The notes below the pieces were generated by a model. It saw nothing but the letters and a program-made list of their open reading frames with translations. It was not told the origin of the DNA and did no database searches. A program made the translations under genes and the position numbers. Shown here piece by piece: positions 35,410-44,498 of a stretch of DNA of 64,000 nt. Each line of letters opens with the position of its first letter. Within the stretch, counting starts at the first letter, position 1. The stretch is taken from the NCBI GenBank assembly GCA_964530115.1, contig CAZGYD010000192.1, positions 20,071 through 84,070 on the forward strand, read 5' to 3'. Source of the stretch: Fen-999 sp964530115 (lineage in GTDB: Bacteria > Pseudomonadota > Gammaproteobacteria > Burkholderiales > Rhodocyclaceae).

Positions 35410-36240
35410 TCAGAAGCCCAGGCTTTCCAGCAGCTCATCGACCTGGGACTGCGAGGTCACCACGTCGGTGCGCCCCTCGGCCGCGACCAGCGGGCCGTTC
35501 ATCAGGCCCGGCGGCACTTCGGCCCGTCGCTCGGCCGGCATCGCCTCGATCAGCAGCCTGAGCAGCTGGGTTTCCAGCCCTTCGACGATCTCCACCACCT
35601 TGCGGATGACCTGGCCCGTCAGATCCTGGAAGTCCTGCGCCAGCATGATCTCGGTCAGCTGCGCATTGGTCGCCGCGATCCGTTCGGGCGCCTGGCGGAG
35701 AAAGTCGCGCGTCTCGGCAGCGAGCGTCTTGAACTCGTCGACGGTCAGGCGGCCGGCGAACATCTGCTCCCAGCGCTCGGACATCGCCTGGCTGCGCTTC
35801 AGGAGTTCATCCTGGATCGGCCGGGCGATGTCCGTGGCATTGAGTACGCGCGAGGCCGCCTGTTCCGTCATCTGCGCGATGTAGGCAAGCCGTCGCCGCG
35901 CATCGGGGATCTGCTGGGCGCTGTCTTCCAGCTGCCGGTCGTAGCCGAGCTCGCGCAGGCTGTCGTGGAGCTGGCGCGTGAGGTGGCCCAGACGCTGGAA
36001 TACGTCCTCACCCGCCCCGGCCTCCCCCGAGCCCGAGGGCTCCGGCGCGCCGGCCGCCGCCGCGCCCGATACCTGGGCCGCGACGCTGTCGAACAGCGCC
36101 TGCAGCTCATCCGAATCGCCGCCGTTGTCCTCGGGCCCCGGCATTGCGGCCGGCACGGCAGCGCCGGCGGCGATGCTGTCGAAGAGCGCCTGGAGATCCT
36201 CGGAATCGCCGGATTCCCCGAATTTGACCGGTTTCACCAT
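35410..36240 (-). CDS. cheZ: CheY-P phosphatase CheZ
   Basis: A 276-residue protein. The long helical hairpin contains the catalytic region (MLAQDFQDLTGQVIRKVVEI; the Gln of QDLTGQ inserts into the CheY active site). The C-terminal CheY-tethering helix is SQVDELLESLGF (265-276). Unusually, the N-terminus has two near-identical segments, SEDLQALFDSIAA (13-25) and SDELQALFDSVAA (43-55). It lies between cheA and cheY. Confidence 0.95.
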   Translation of the reverse strand: MVKPVKFGESGDSEDLQALFDSIAAGAAVPAAMPGPEDNGGDSDELQALFDSVAAQVSGAAAAGAPEPSGSGEAGAGEDVFQRLGHLTRQLHDSLRELGYDRQLEDSAQQIPDARRRLAYIAQMTEQAASRVLNATDIARPIQDELLKRSQAMSERWEQMFAGRLTVDEFKTLAAETRDFLRQAPERIAATNAQLTEIMLAQDFQDLTGQVIRKVVEIVEGLETQLLRLLIEAMPAERRAEVPPGLMNGPLVAAEGRTDVVTSQSQVDELLESLGF

Positions 36241-36243
36241 GTC

Positions 36244-36639
36244 TCACATCCCGAGCTTTTCGAAAATCTTGGTCAGTTTCTCGTTCAGCGTCGCCGCGGT
36301 GAACGGCTTGACGATATAGCCCGAAGCGCCCGCCTGGGCGGCCGCGATGATGTTTTCCTTCTTCGCTTCGGCGGTGATCATGAGCACCGGCAGCGCCTTG
36401 AGGGCCGGATCGGAGCGGATGGACTGGAGCAGCGTCAGGCCGTCCATGTTGGGCATGTTCCAGTCGGTGACGACGAAGTCGAAGCCGCCGGACTTGAGCT
36501 TCTGCAGCGCCACTGCGCCGTCCTCGGCTTCCTCGACGTTGGTGAAGCCGAGCTCCTTGAGCAGGTTGCGCACGATGCGGCGCATGGTCGAGAAGTCGTC
36601 GACGACGAGAAACTTGATCTTGGCTGGATCTGCTGGCAT
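36244..36639 (-). CDS. cheY: Chemotaxis response regulator CheY
   Basis: A 131-residue single receiver domain very like the enterobacterial motor CheY (FLVVDDFSTMRRIVRNLLKE, TDWNMPNMDG). The acidic pair is D14-D15, the phosphorylated Asp is D59, and the conserved Thr and Lys (MITAE, IVKPF) are present. Start at ATG 36639 is where homology begins. It lies 3 bp before cheZ. When phosphorylated it binds the FliM N-terminus. Confidence 0.96.
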   Translation of the reverse strand: MPADPAKIKFLVVDDFSTMRRIVRNLLKELGFTNVEEAEDGAVALQKLKSGGFDFVVTDWNMPNMDGLTLLQSIRSDPALKALPVLMITAEAKKENIIAAAQAGASGYIVKPFTAATLNEKLTKIFEKLGM

Positions 36640-36664
36640 CAGGGATGGTCTCCGCGCATCTCGG

Positions 36665-37618
36665 TCAGTTCTTGTTGAGCAAAGGTCGTATCGTCGCCGC
36701 GAGCGCCTCGGCGTCGAACTTGGCCACGTAGGCGTCGACGCCGACGCTCTTGCCCATCGCCCGGTTCGCCTCGGACGACAGCGACGAGTGCATGACGACG
36801 GGGATGCCCGCGAAGCGGGCATCGGACTTGATGTTCCTGGTGAGGACATAGCCGTCCATCTCGGGCATCTCGGCATCGACGAGGATCAGATCGATCTCGT
36901 CCTTGAGTGGCCGGCCGAGTTGCTGGCAGTGGGTCGCCATGCCCGACAGTCTCGTCCAGGCCTCCATGCCGTTCAGGGCGTGCTTGTGCCGGACACCGAG
37001 CTTGTCGAGCACCTCGGCGATCTTCCGCCGCGCGACTGCGGAATCGTCGACGAAAAAGACATTGAACTCGTCGCCTGCCTCGACCCGGTCGATCTGGCCG
37101 ACCACGGCGTCACCGAAGGTGTTGGCGAGGATCTGCTCGACATCGACGATCGAGACCAGCTTGCCGTCCGGCAGCTCGGTGATCGCGGTGATGTAGGCGC
37201 CGAGGTCGCTGGTGACCACGGTTTCCGGCGCCTTCACCTTGTCCCAGTCGACCCGGATGATGCGGTCGACGCCATGGACGAGAAAGCCGAGCACCCGCTT
37301 GCTGTACTCGGTGACCATCATCGAGCTGCCCAGTCCGCACGGCGCGTCGGGCAGGCGCATGACCCGTGCGAGCGACAGCACCGGGATGACGTTGCCGCGC
37401 AGGCTGATCAGCCCCTCGACGCCCGCCGGCATGTTCGGGGTCTTGGTGATCGCCGGCGTCCGGCAGACTTCCCGGACCTTGAAGACGTTGATGCCGAAGG
37501 TCTCGTGGGTGCCGAGGGAGAAGAGCAGGATCTCCATGCGGTTCGATCCCGCGAGCTTGGTGCGGGCGTCCACACTCTCCAGCAGTGCGGTGTTGGCATA
37601 GGGCGTCGGCACATTCAT
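36665..37618 (-). CDS. cheV: CheW-receiver coupling protein CheV (copy 1)
   Basis: A 317-residue protein. The N-terminal CheW-like domain (ILLFSLGTHETFGINVFKVR; VEGLISLRGNVIPVLSLARV) is followed by a C-terminal receiver domain with phosphorylation Asp in LVDAEMPEMDG. CheV couples receptors to CheA and adds phosphorylation-based adaptation. It is the first of a tandem pair, 17 bp from the second. Confidence 0.95.
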   Translation of the reverse strand: MNVPTPYANTALLESVDARTKLAGSNRMEILLFSLGTHETFGINVFKVREVCRTPAITKTPNMPAGVEGLISLRGNVIPVLSLARVMRLPDAPCGLGSSMMVTEYSKRVLGFLVHGVDRIIRVDWDKVKAPETVVTSDLGAYITAITELPDGKLVSIVDVEQILANTFGDAVVGQIDRVEAGDEFNVFFVDDSAVARRKIAEVLDKLGVRHKHALNGMEAWTRLSGMATHCQQLGRPLKDEIDLILVDAEMPEMDGYVLTRNIKSDARFAGIPVVMHSSLSSEANRAMGKSVGVDAYVAKFDAEALAATIRPLLNKN

Positions 37619-37635
37619 GGCTGCGCTTCCGATGT

Positions 37636-38604
37636 TCAGGCGGCGTTCGGCATCGCCCGGTCGCGGACGAGCCGGCCGAGCACCTCGGCCAGCCGCTGCG
37701 GCTCGAACTTGGGCACGTATTCGTCGATCCCGACCGAACGCCCCAGCTGCTGGTTGGACAGCGACGAGAGCGACGAATGCATCACCACCGGTATACCGGC
37801 AAAGCGGGGGTCGGACTTGATGTTCTTCGTCAGAAGGTAGCCGTCCATCTCCGGCATCTCGACATCAGTGAGCACCAGGCGCACGAGATCCCTCGCCTTG
37901 CGGCCCGTCGCTTCCGCCTGGCCGGCGATCTTCAGCAGCTCTTCCCAGGCCATGCGCCCGTTCACCGCGGCGATGCCGCGGATGCCCATGGCATCGAGGG
38001 TGCGCTGGATCTGGCTCCGGGCGATCGATGAATCGTCGGCATAGAGCACGGTTACGTCGGGACGCTCGATCGGCTGGATGCCGGCAAAGAGGAAATCGTC
38101 GTCGATGCGCGTCGTCTCGGCGAGGATGCGCTCGACGTCGAGCATCATCATCAGGCGGCCGTCGGGCAGTTCGGTCACCGCGGTGACCAGGCCGCCGAGG
38201 CGGGAGGAGACCAGCATCTCCGGCGGCACGCGCATCTGCGACCAGTCGAGGCGGAGGATGGTGTCGACGGCCTCGACGAGGAAGCCCTGCGTGTGGCCGT
38301 TGTATTCGGTCACGATCATGATCTCCCGCGGCGAATCGGGCTGGATGCCGACATACTCGGGGAGATCGACCACCGGCACGAGCACGCCGCGCAGCGACAC
38401 CATGCCCTTCACGGCGGCCGGCATGTCGGGTGCCGCGGTGACCGGCGGCGTCCTCATGACCTCACGCACCTTGAAGACGTTGATGCCGAAGGTTTCACGC
38501 CGCCCGGTACGCGCATCGGTGCCGAGCGTAAAGAGCAGGATCTCGAGCTTGTTCGTGCCCGCGAGCCGCGTGCGCGCGTCGATGTTCTTCAGCAACTCGG
38601 ACAT
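37636..38604 (-). CDS. cheV: CheW-receiver coupling protein CheV (copy 2)
   Basis: A 322-residue paralogue of the neighbouring CheV, with the same CheW-receiver order (LEILLFTLGTDARTGRRETF; VKGMVSLRGVLVPVVDLPEY; receiver with LTDVEMPEMDG). ATG 38604 is preferred because GGAGG precedes it; an upstream ATG adds 8 residues. It has a short insertion (DARTGRR) that copy 1 lacks. Tandem duplication with divergence suggests each serves different receptors. Confidence 0.94.
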   Translation of the reverse strand: MSELLKNIDARTRLAGTNKLEILLFTLGTDARTGRRETFGINVFKVREVMRTPPVTAAPDMPAAVKGMVSLRGVLVPVVDLPEYVGIQPDSPREIMIVTEYNGHTQGFLVEAVDTILRLDWSQMRVPPEMLVSSRLGGLVTAVTELPDGRLMMMLDVERILAETTRIDDDFLFAGIQPIERPDVTVLYADDSSIARSQIQRTLDAMGIRGIAAVNGRMAWEELLKIAGQAEATGRKARDLVRLVLTDVEMPEMDGYLLTKNIKSDPRFAGIPVVMHSSLSSLSNQQLGRSVGIDEYVPKFEPQRLAEVLGRLVRDRAMPNAA

Positions 38605-38672
38605 GATGTCCTCCCTCTCACCCGGCACGATCGGACAAGGCGCCCGCCGTCATGGCCGCCACGTTCCCCTGC

Positions 38673-38978
38673 TCAGGCGATTGCGAACAGCTTGCCGAAA
38701 TTGGCGATGTCGAGCACCTGCTTCACCGTGCCACGGGCGTTGGCGATCGACACGGCCTTGCCTGCGCCCCTGGCCTTGTCCCGGAGCATCAGCAGCATCC
38801 CCAGGGCGGAGCTGTCGAGATAATCGACCTCGGCGAGATCCACGGTCAGCTCCGTTGCTTCACTCACGCCGAGCGCCTGGTCGATGGCCTCGCGGAAGTC
38901 CCGGTGGGCATTGAAATCGAAGCGCCCCTGGAGCTTGACGGTCGTCCGTCCGCCGGCACTGGTGACATGGGTCTTCAT
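38673..38978 (-). CDS. STAS-domain protein (anti-anti-sigma type)
   Basis: A 101-residue single STAS domain (MKTHVTSAGGRTTVKLQGRF; LTVDLAEVDYLDSSALGMLL, where the Ser of DSSALGML is the usual phosphorylation site). Such proteins are SpoIIAA-like switches. No serine kinase or phosphatase partner is visible in the window. Its place between cheB and cheV in a chemotaxis operon suggests a link to motility or c-di-GMP signalling, not demonstrated here. Confidence 0.88.
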   Translation of the reverse strand: MKTHVTSAGGRTTVKLQGRFDFNAHRDFREAIDQALGVSEATELTVDLAEVDYLDSSALGMLLMLRDKARGAGKAVSIANARGTVKQVLDIANFGKLFAIA

Positions 38979-39037
38979 CGCATTCCTCCGTCATGCCGGC
39001 GCAAGACCGGCTTTTTCCTCAGTCGAGTATACGCTGC

Positions 39038-40111
39038 TCAATTCCGGTCCAGCCGCTGGAGATGAGCCATTAATCTGCCCGCTATCTCGGTAAGTGGTGC
39101 CACCTCGGCCACCGCGCCGATCCGCGCCGCCTCGCGCGGCATGCCGTAGACCACGCAGCTCGCCTCATCCTGTCCGAACGTCCAGGCACCCGCTTCGCGC
39201 ATCGCCAGCATGCCCTGTGCGCCGTCCTTGCCCATGCCGGTGAGGATGATCGCCGTGGCGTTCGGGCCGGCGACGCCGGCAAGCGAGCGAAAGAGCACGT
39301 CGACCGCCGGACGGTGGCGGTTGACGGGTTCGCCAGCCAGAAGCCGGGTCACGTAGCCACCACCGGGCCGTTCGACGAGCAGGTGGGAATGCCCCGGCGC
39401 GAGATAGGCGGTGCCCGGTTCGAGGCGCTCGCCGCCCTGGCTCTCGACGACGCGGAGCGCCACGACGCTGTCGAGACGCCGGGCGAAGGAAGGCGTGAAG
39501 GCTTCCGGCATGTGCTGGACCATGACGATCGGCGGCATCTCCGCCGGCAGGCGGACAAGGACATCCTTGATCGCCTCGGTACCGCCGGTCGAGGCACCGA
39601 TGGCGATGACGTGGTTCTGCAACAACCGTTTCGACAGGGCGGGAGCCGCCCGGGCCGAAATCGTCGCTGTCGTCCGCGACGGCACCGACGGTTGAGGGGG
39701 GGCGAGGCGGCCGCGGGCCTGGTACGCGGTGCGGATTTTCTCGCGCAGTTCCTCGGCGTAAGCCTTGAGGCCGGCCTGGTCGCGCGCCTGCGGCTTGGTG
39801 ACGAAGTCGAAGGCACCGGCCTCGAGCGCCTGGAGCGTCGTCTCGGAGCCACGCGTGGTCAGCGACGAGACCATGATCACCGGCATCGGCCGCAGTCGCA
39901 TGAGGCGGCGGAGGAATTCAAGGCCGTCCATCTTCGGCATTTCGATGTCGAGGGTCAGCACGTCGGGCTCGAGCGCCTTGATCATCTCCCGCGCGACGAG
40001 GGGATCGGGCGCCGAACCGACGACTTCTAGGTCGGGCGCCCCGCGGATCATCTCGGTGAGCAGCCCGCGCATCACCGCGGAATCGTCGACGATCAGGACC
40101 TTGATGGCCAT
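39038..40111 (-). CDS. cheB: Chemotaxis methylesterase/deamidase CheB
   Basis: A 357-residue protein. The N-terminal receiver (IKVLIVDDSAVMRGLLTEMI; LTLDIEMPKMDG) is followed by an Ala/Pro linker and a C-terminal methylesterase with the catalytic set: Ser in IGASTGG, His in VMVQHMPEAF and Asp in TGMGKDG. It removes methyl groups from receptors. ATG at 40111 touches the cheD stop. Confidence 0.97.
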   Translation of the reverse strand: MAIKVLIVDDSAVMRGLLTEMIRGAPDLEVVGSAPDPLVAREMIKALEPDVLTLDIEMPKMDGLEFLRRLMRLRPMPVIMVSSLTTRGSETTLQALEAGAFDFVTKPQARDQAGLKAYAEELREKIRTAYQARGRLAPPQPSVPSRTTATISARAAPALSKRLLQNHVIAIGASTGGTEAIKDVLVRLPAEMPPIVMVQHMPEAFTPSFARRLDSVVALRVVESQGGERLEPGTAYLAPGHSHLLVERPGGGYVTRLLAGEPVNRHRPAVDVLFRSLAGVAGPNATAIILTGMGKDGAQGMLAMREAGAWTFGQDEASCVVYGMPREAARIGAVAEVAPLTEIAGRLMAHLQRLDRN

Positions 40112-40713
40112 CAGACGAACAGCTCCACTTCGCCGGCCACCGGTGTCTCGGTGAGGCGTGCCGCGTATTCGCGCTCGCGGCGGATCAGGGTGTCGTTGTG
40201 CATGCGGACGAGTTTCCTGACGAGCACGCGCCCCGTCGATGGAAAGAAATAGACCTTCCGTGGATGAACGTCGAGAAGATCGCGGGCGAGCACGGGAATG
40301 CCCTCGGTCTTCAGGTAATCGAGCACGAAACGCGCATTGCGCTCGCCGACCTGGGAGGCGGAAAGCGAGACCATGACCCGGGCGCCGCCGAAGACCTTGG
40401 CTTCGAGGCTGGAGCGCCGCGCGCCCATCTTGAGCAGGTGGTTGATCAGCACCTCCATCGCGTAGGTGCCATAGCGCGCCGAGGCCGACGGGCTGTCTCC
40501 GGAATCGGCGAGCATGAAGTGGTTCATGCCGCCGATGCCTTTGTCGCGATCGCGGATACAGGCCGAGACGCAGGAACCGAGGACCGTCACGAGGACCATG
40601 TTCGATGCCGTGACGAAATACTCGCCGGGCAGCACCTTGACCGCCTCGACCTCGAAATTGCGGTCGTAGTAGCGGTTGCCGGCAAGGTGTTCGATGTAGC
40701 CGGGCGCATTCAC
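40111..40713 (-). CDS. cheD: Chemoreceptor glutamine deamidase CheD
   Basis: A 200-residue protein with the CheD active-site pattern: Cys in VTVLGSCVSACIRD, His in GIGGMNHFML and a conserved Thr. The GTG start overlaps the cheR stop (GTGA). It deamidates receptor glutamines and lies in the order cheR-cheD-cheB, the adaptation set. Confidence 0.95.
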   Translation of the reverse strand: MNAPGYIEHLAGNRYYDRNFEVEAVKVLPGEYFVTASNMVLVTVLGSCVSACIRDRDKGIGGMNHFMLADSGDSPSASARYGTYAMEVLINHLLKMGARRSSLEAKVFGGARVMVSLSASQVGERNARFVLDYLKTEGIPVLARDLLDVHPRKVYFFPSTGRVLVRKLVRMHNDTLIRREREYAARLTETPVAGEVELFV

Positions 40714-41594
40714 GGCTGGATGCGTCTCGTGGTCGGTTGGCGGTCGGCCCGTTCGTACACCGTGCGGCCAAGCGAGCGGAACAGGTCGGCCGCGTGGAGG
40801 AAGCTCTCGGAGTGCCCGGCGTAGAGCAGGCCATCCTCGCGCAGCAGCGGGACGAACTTCTTCAATATCCGGTACTGCGTCGGCTTGTCGAAGTAGATCA
40901 TCACGTTGCGACAAAAGATCGCATCGAGCGGTCCCTGGACCGGCCAGTGCGCATCGAGCAGGTTGATGCGCACGAAGCGGATGAAGCGCTGCAACTCCGG
41001 CCGTACCCGCGCGTGGCCGGCCTGACTGCCCGTGCCCTTGAGGAAGAACCGGTGCAGCCGCTGGGGCGACAGACGCTCGACGCGATCGAGCGGATAGATG
41101 CCCTTCTCCGCGGTCGCCAGCACATGGGTATCGATGTCGCTGGCGACGATCTCCACCGGCGGCGAAAGCGTGTCGAAAGCCTCGCATGCGGTGATCGCCA
41201 GCGAATATGGCTCCTCGCCCGTCGAGGCCGCAGAACACCAGATCCGCAGCGGCCGATGCTTCGCCTCGCGCAGCTGCCGGATGAGGATTTCGAAGTGATG
41301 CGCCTCGCGGAAAAACGAAGTGAGATTGGTGGTCAGCGAATTGACGAAGGTCTCCCACTCGGCCTCGTCGCCGCTCTCCAGACGCCGCAGATACTCCTCG
41401 AAGGTCGGCAGCCTGAGCGCCCGCAACCGTCGGGCCAGCCGCGAATAGACCATGTCCTGCTTGATCGGCGCGAGCGAAATGCCGGCATGTTCGTAGATCA
41501 GCTTGCGGATGCGCTCGAAGTCCGCCTGGGTGAAGCGGAACTCGCGCTCGGCCGTCGGCGCCTGGGCTGCCGCGGCTGTCTCCCGGACGTTCAT
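40710..41594 (-). CDS. cheR: Chemoreceptor methyltransferase CheR
   Basis: A 294-residue S-adenosylmethionine-dependent enzyme: an N-terminal helical domain (FERIRKLIYEHAGISLAPIK, VNSLTTNLTSFFREAHHFEI) and the methyltransferase domain (RIWCSAASTGEEPYSLAITA, FCRNVMIYFDKPTQ). I chose ATG 41594; an ATG at 41618 adds 8 residues and would overlap the receptor gene by 16 bp. The adjacent receptor ends in EWEEF, a CheR-docking pentapeptide. Confidence 0.95.
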   Translation of the reverse strand: MNVRETAAAAQAPTAEREFRFTQADFERIRKLIYEHAGISLAPIKQDMVYSRLARRLRALRLPTFEEYLRRLESGDEAEWETFVNSLTTNLTSFFREAHHFEILIRQLREAKHRPLRIWCSAASTGEEPYSLAITACEAFDTLSPPVEIVASDIDTHVLATAEKGIYPLDRVERLSPQRLHRFFLKGTGSQAGHARVRPELQRFIRFVRINLLDAHWPVQGPLDAIFCRNVMIYFDKPTQYRILKKFVPLLREDGLLYAGHSESFLHAADLFRSLGRTVYERADRQPTTRRIQP

Positions 41595-41602
41595 GGCGCT
41601 GC

Positions 41603-44452
41603 TCAGAACTCTTCCCATTCGTCCTGCTCGTCCACCAGATGTGCGGGCAGCCCCTTCTTCGCCGGCGTCGCTCCGGCTGGCGTGTTACCACGGCTGAGTT
41701 TCACGCCGAGCTGCCGGGGTGTCGCGTCGCGCAATGCCGGCCCCGGCAGATGGCTCTCCGTGCCCAGCCGGAACATGCCGACTGCCTGAACCAGTCCGCG
41801 TGCCTGCTCTTCGAGCGATTCTGCCGCGGCGGCAGCCTCTTCGACCAATGCCGCGTTCTGCTGGGTGACCTCGTCCATCTGGCTCACCGCTAGTGTCACC
41901 TGTTCAATGCCCGCGCTCTGCTCGCGGCTGGCGTTGCTGATCTCGGTGACCAGGTCGGCGACGTTCCGGAACGAGGTCACCACCTCGTCCATGGTCGCGC
42001 CCGCCTCGGCCACGAGCTTCGCGCCGCCGTCGACCTTGTTCACCGACTCGGCGATCAGCGCCTTGATCTCCTTGGCGGCCGTGGCGCTGCGCTGGGCGAG
42101 GTTGCGCACTTCGGCGGCGACGACGGCGAAGCCGCGGCCTTGTTCGCCGGCGCGGGCGGCCTCGACTGCGGCATTGAGCGCCAGGATGTTGGTCTGGAAG
42201 GCGATCGAATCGATGACGCCGATGATGTCGGCGATCTTCTTCGAGCTCTCCTGGATCTCGCCCATCGTCGCGACGACCCGCTTGACCACATCGCCGCCGC
42301 GCATCGCGCCCTCGTTGGAACGCTTGGCCAGTTCGTTGGCCTGACGTGCGTTCTCTGCGTTCTGGCGGACGGTGGCGTTGAGCTCTTCCATCGAGCTGGC
42401 CGTTTCCTCGAGGCTGGAAGCCTGTTCCTCGGTGCGCGCGGAGAGATCGTTGTTGCCCGCGGCGATCTCCTGCGCCGCGGTGTTGATCGCCTCGGTCGCC
42501 TCCTTGATCCGGCCCACGACTTCACGTAGGCGTTCCACCGTCGTGTTGGTGTCGTCCTTGAGCTGGCCGAAGGTGCCCTTGTATTCGCCGGCCATGTTTT
42601 GCGTCAGGTCGCCGCGTGCGAGCGCGCCGAGCACCTCGGCGACCGCCTGCAGGCCGCTGGAGGCGGTATCGAGCAGCTGATTGAGGCCGACCGCCATGTT
42701 ACGGAAGAAGCCCTTCTTGTCCTCGACCGAGAGCCGCCGCGTGAAATCGCCGTCGGCGGCGCCGTTGATGATGGCCTCGATCTCGCGCTCGACCGCGACC
42801 TCGGCCGTGCGGTCCTGCCACTCGGCGACCGAGCCGAGACGCTCGCCTTTCTCGCCGAAGACCGGGTTGGCGGTCACGGTCATGTGGCGGTCGCCGATTT
42901 CGAGGTTGGCCACGTAGGGACTCGTGAATTCGGCGAGCAGCTTCGCCTGGTGCGCAGGGTTTCTGTGGAAGCTGTCGATACTGGTGCCGACCAGGCGGTC
43001 GGCATCGAAATTGGGCAGCTGCTTGCGGATGCCCTCTTGCGCGCCCTTGAGGATGGCGTGCACCGACTTGTTCGCATAGATGATCGTCCGCGACGGATCG
43101 GCGATCATGACGCCCGTGGATACGTTATCGAGCGCGATCTTGATGCGCGTCATCTCCTCGGCGCGACGTTTGGCGTCCGAGACCTCGAAGCCCATGCGCG
43201 TCTGCAGCATCTGCAGGCCCTGCAGCATCTTGCCGAGCTCGTCGTTGCGCGAGATGTCGATGTGGTTCGAGTAGTCACCCTGGACGATGTTCCGGAAGAC
43301 CTGGATGGCCTGGTCGAGCGGCCGGCGGACCGCGCGCACGAAGAGGACGGAAACCACGACGCCTGCGACCGCGACGATCACGAACAGGGCGATGGCCTGG
43401 ATCCAGGCCGTTTCGAAGCGTTCCTGCGATGCCCGATATTCCTGCTGACCATGCGTCTGCAGGTATTTGAACAGTTCATCGACCCTCGCCGCCGCCTCGG
43501 CGTAGGCCGGGTTGACCCTCTGCAACAGAATGGCGTTGGCTTCGACGAAATTGCCGTCGAGGATGGCTTGGCGCGCCGGCCTCAAAGCTTCACTGACGTA
43601 TTTTTTCCGCGCTTCGGCGTATTCGTCGGCGAGCCGGCGGTGCTCGTCCGAGCGGATGTGCTTGTAGTACTCGTCCCAGAGCGCGGTGGCTTCCTGAAGG
43701 GTTCGCTCGATCGCATCGGTGTGGGCATTGAGCGGGTGGTCGTGCAGCTTGGCATAGGCACCCTTCGGGTCATGCTGCAGGGACAAGAGGATCTGCGCCC
43801 GGTTGTCGGCCATCAGACGGGAGATGCGGCCAATGGTTTCAGTCGGGACGACCCGATGGTCATACATGTCTTTTACCGCATCGTTCGTGCGTGAGAGGGC
43901 GAGGAGCAAGAGCCCCGCCATCAAAAGCATCAAGGGACCGAGGATCGCCAGATTGATGCCGAACCGTCCCATGAGACCGAGGTCGCGGAACCAGCGGCGG
44001 CCACGAACGGCCTGGCCGTACTCGATGCGCAGATTGCCCTGCGTCTTCTCCCGGAACTGGCGGTAGACGGCCTCGTGCGCGGCGACCGCCTCGCGCGAGG
44101 GCTTGCGGCGGACGGAAATGTAGCCGGTGATCTGACCGTTTTCCCAGATCGGCGCGGCGTTGGCGAGCACCCAGTAGTAATCGCCGTTCTTGCACCGGTT
44201 CTTGACCATGCCGGTCCAGGGTCTTCCGTCCTTGAGGGTGCGCCAGAGGTCCTCGAAGGCTTCGGCCGGCATGTCGGGATGGCGGACGATGTTGTGCGGC
44301 TGGCCGATCAACTCGGCCTCGGTGTAGCCGCTGACCTCGACGAAGTCGCGGTTGACATAGGTGATCAGGCCCTTGAGGTCGGTCTTCGAGACGATCAGCG
44401 TGTCATCCCTCAGCTGGACTTCGTTCTGGGTCACCGGCAGGTTGGTTCTCAT
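41603..44452 (-). CDS. PAS-containing methyl-accepting chemotaxis receptor
   Basis: A 949-residue receptor. N-terminal Aer-like PAS (about 15-118), membrane helix 1 (165-187), a periplasmic 4-helix region, membrane helix 2 (352-373), HAMP (about 374-425), a second PAS-like domain (about 430-555), a HAMP-like segment and the signalling domain with hairpin tip (IGVIDSIAFQTNILALNAAV, EAARAGEQGRGFAVVAAEVR). It ends in EWEEF, resembling the NWETF tether of E. coli. A repeat copy encodes residues 917-926 between the signalling domain and that tether. Ligand unknown; redox or energy sensing is possible. Confidence 0.93.
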   Translation of the reverse strand: MRTNLPVTQNEVQLRDDTLIVSKTDLKGLITYVNRDFVEVSGYTEAELIGQPHNIVRHPDMPAEAFEDLWRTLKDGRPWTGMVKNRCKNGDYYWVLANAAPIWENGQITGYISVRRKPSREAVAAHEAVYRQFREKTQGNLRIEYGQAVRGRRWFRDLGLMGRFGINLAILGPLMLLMAGLLLLALSRTNDAVKDMYDHRVVPTETIGRISRLMADNRAQILLSLQHDPKGAYAKLHDHPLNAHTDAIERTLQEATALWDEYYKHIRSDEHRRLADEYAEARKKYVSEALRPARQAILDGNFVEANAILLQRVNPAYAEAAARVDELFKYLQTHGQQEYRASQERFETAWIQAIALFVIVAVAGVVVSVLFVRAVRRPLDQAIQVFRNIVQGDYSNHIDISRNDELGKMLQGLQMLQTRMGFEVSDAKRRAEEMTRIKIALDNVSTGVMIADPSRTIIYANKSVHAILKGAQEGIRKQLPNFDADRLVGTSIDSFHRNPAHQAKLLAEFTSPYVANLEIGDRHMTVTANPVFGEKGERLGSVAEWQDRTAEVAVEREIEAIINGAADGDFTRRLSVEDKKGFFRNMAVGLNQLLDTASSGLQAVAEVLGALARGDLTQNMAGEYKGTFGQLKDDTNTTVERLREVVGRIKEATEAINTAAQEIAAGNNDLSARTEEQASSLEETASSMEELNATVRQNAENARQANELAKRSNEGAMRGGDVVKRVVATMGEIQESSKKIADIIGVIDSIAFQTNILALNAAVEAARAGEQGRGFAVVAAEVRNLAQRSATAAKEIKALIAESVNKVDGGAKLVAEAGATMDEVVTSFRNVADLVTEISNASREQSAGIEQVTLAVSQMDEVTQQNAALVEEAAAAAESLEEQARGLVQAVGMFRLGTESHLPGPALRDATPRQLGVKLSRGNTPAGATPAKKGLPAHLVDEQDEWEEF
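41676..41704 (+). repeat. Dispersed 28-bp repeat, copy 8 (receptor tail)
   Basis: GCTGGCGTGTTACCACGGCT followed by GAGTTTCAC: consensus over the core. It encodes VKLSRGNTPA in the flexible C-terminal tail of the chemoreceptor, about 20 residues before the EWEEF end. Confidence 0.88.
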
Positions 44453-44498
44453 CTTGCAGCCTTTCTCCCGCGATCGCGCAGCGTGCGCCGCGCCTTTC

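Noticed and set aside
33322..36678. A 1118-codon plus-strand frame opposite cheA and cheZ
   Set aside because: Long because of high GC; no domains, and cheA and cheZ on the other strand are unmistakable.
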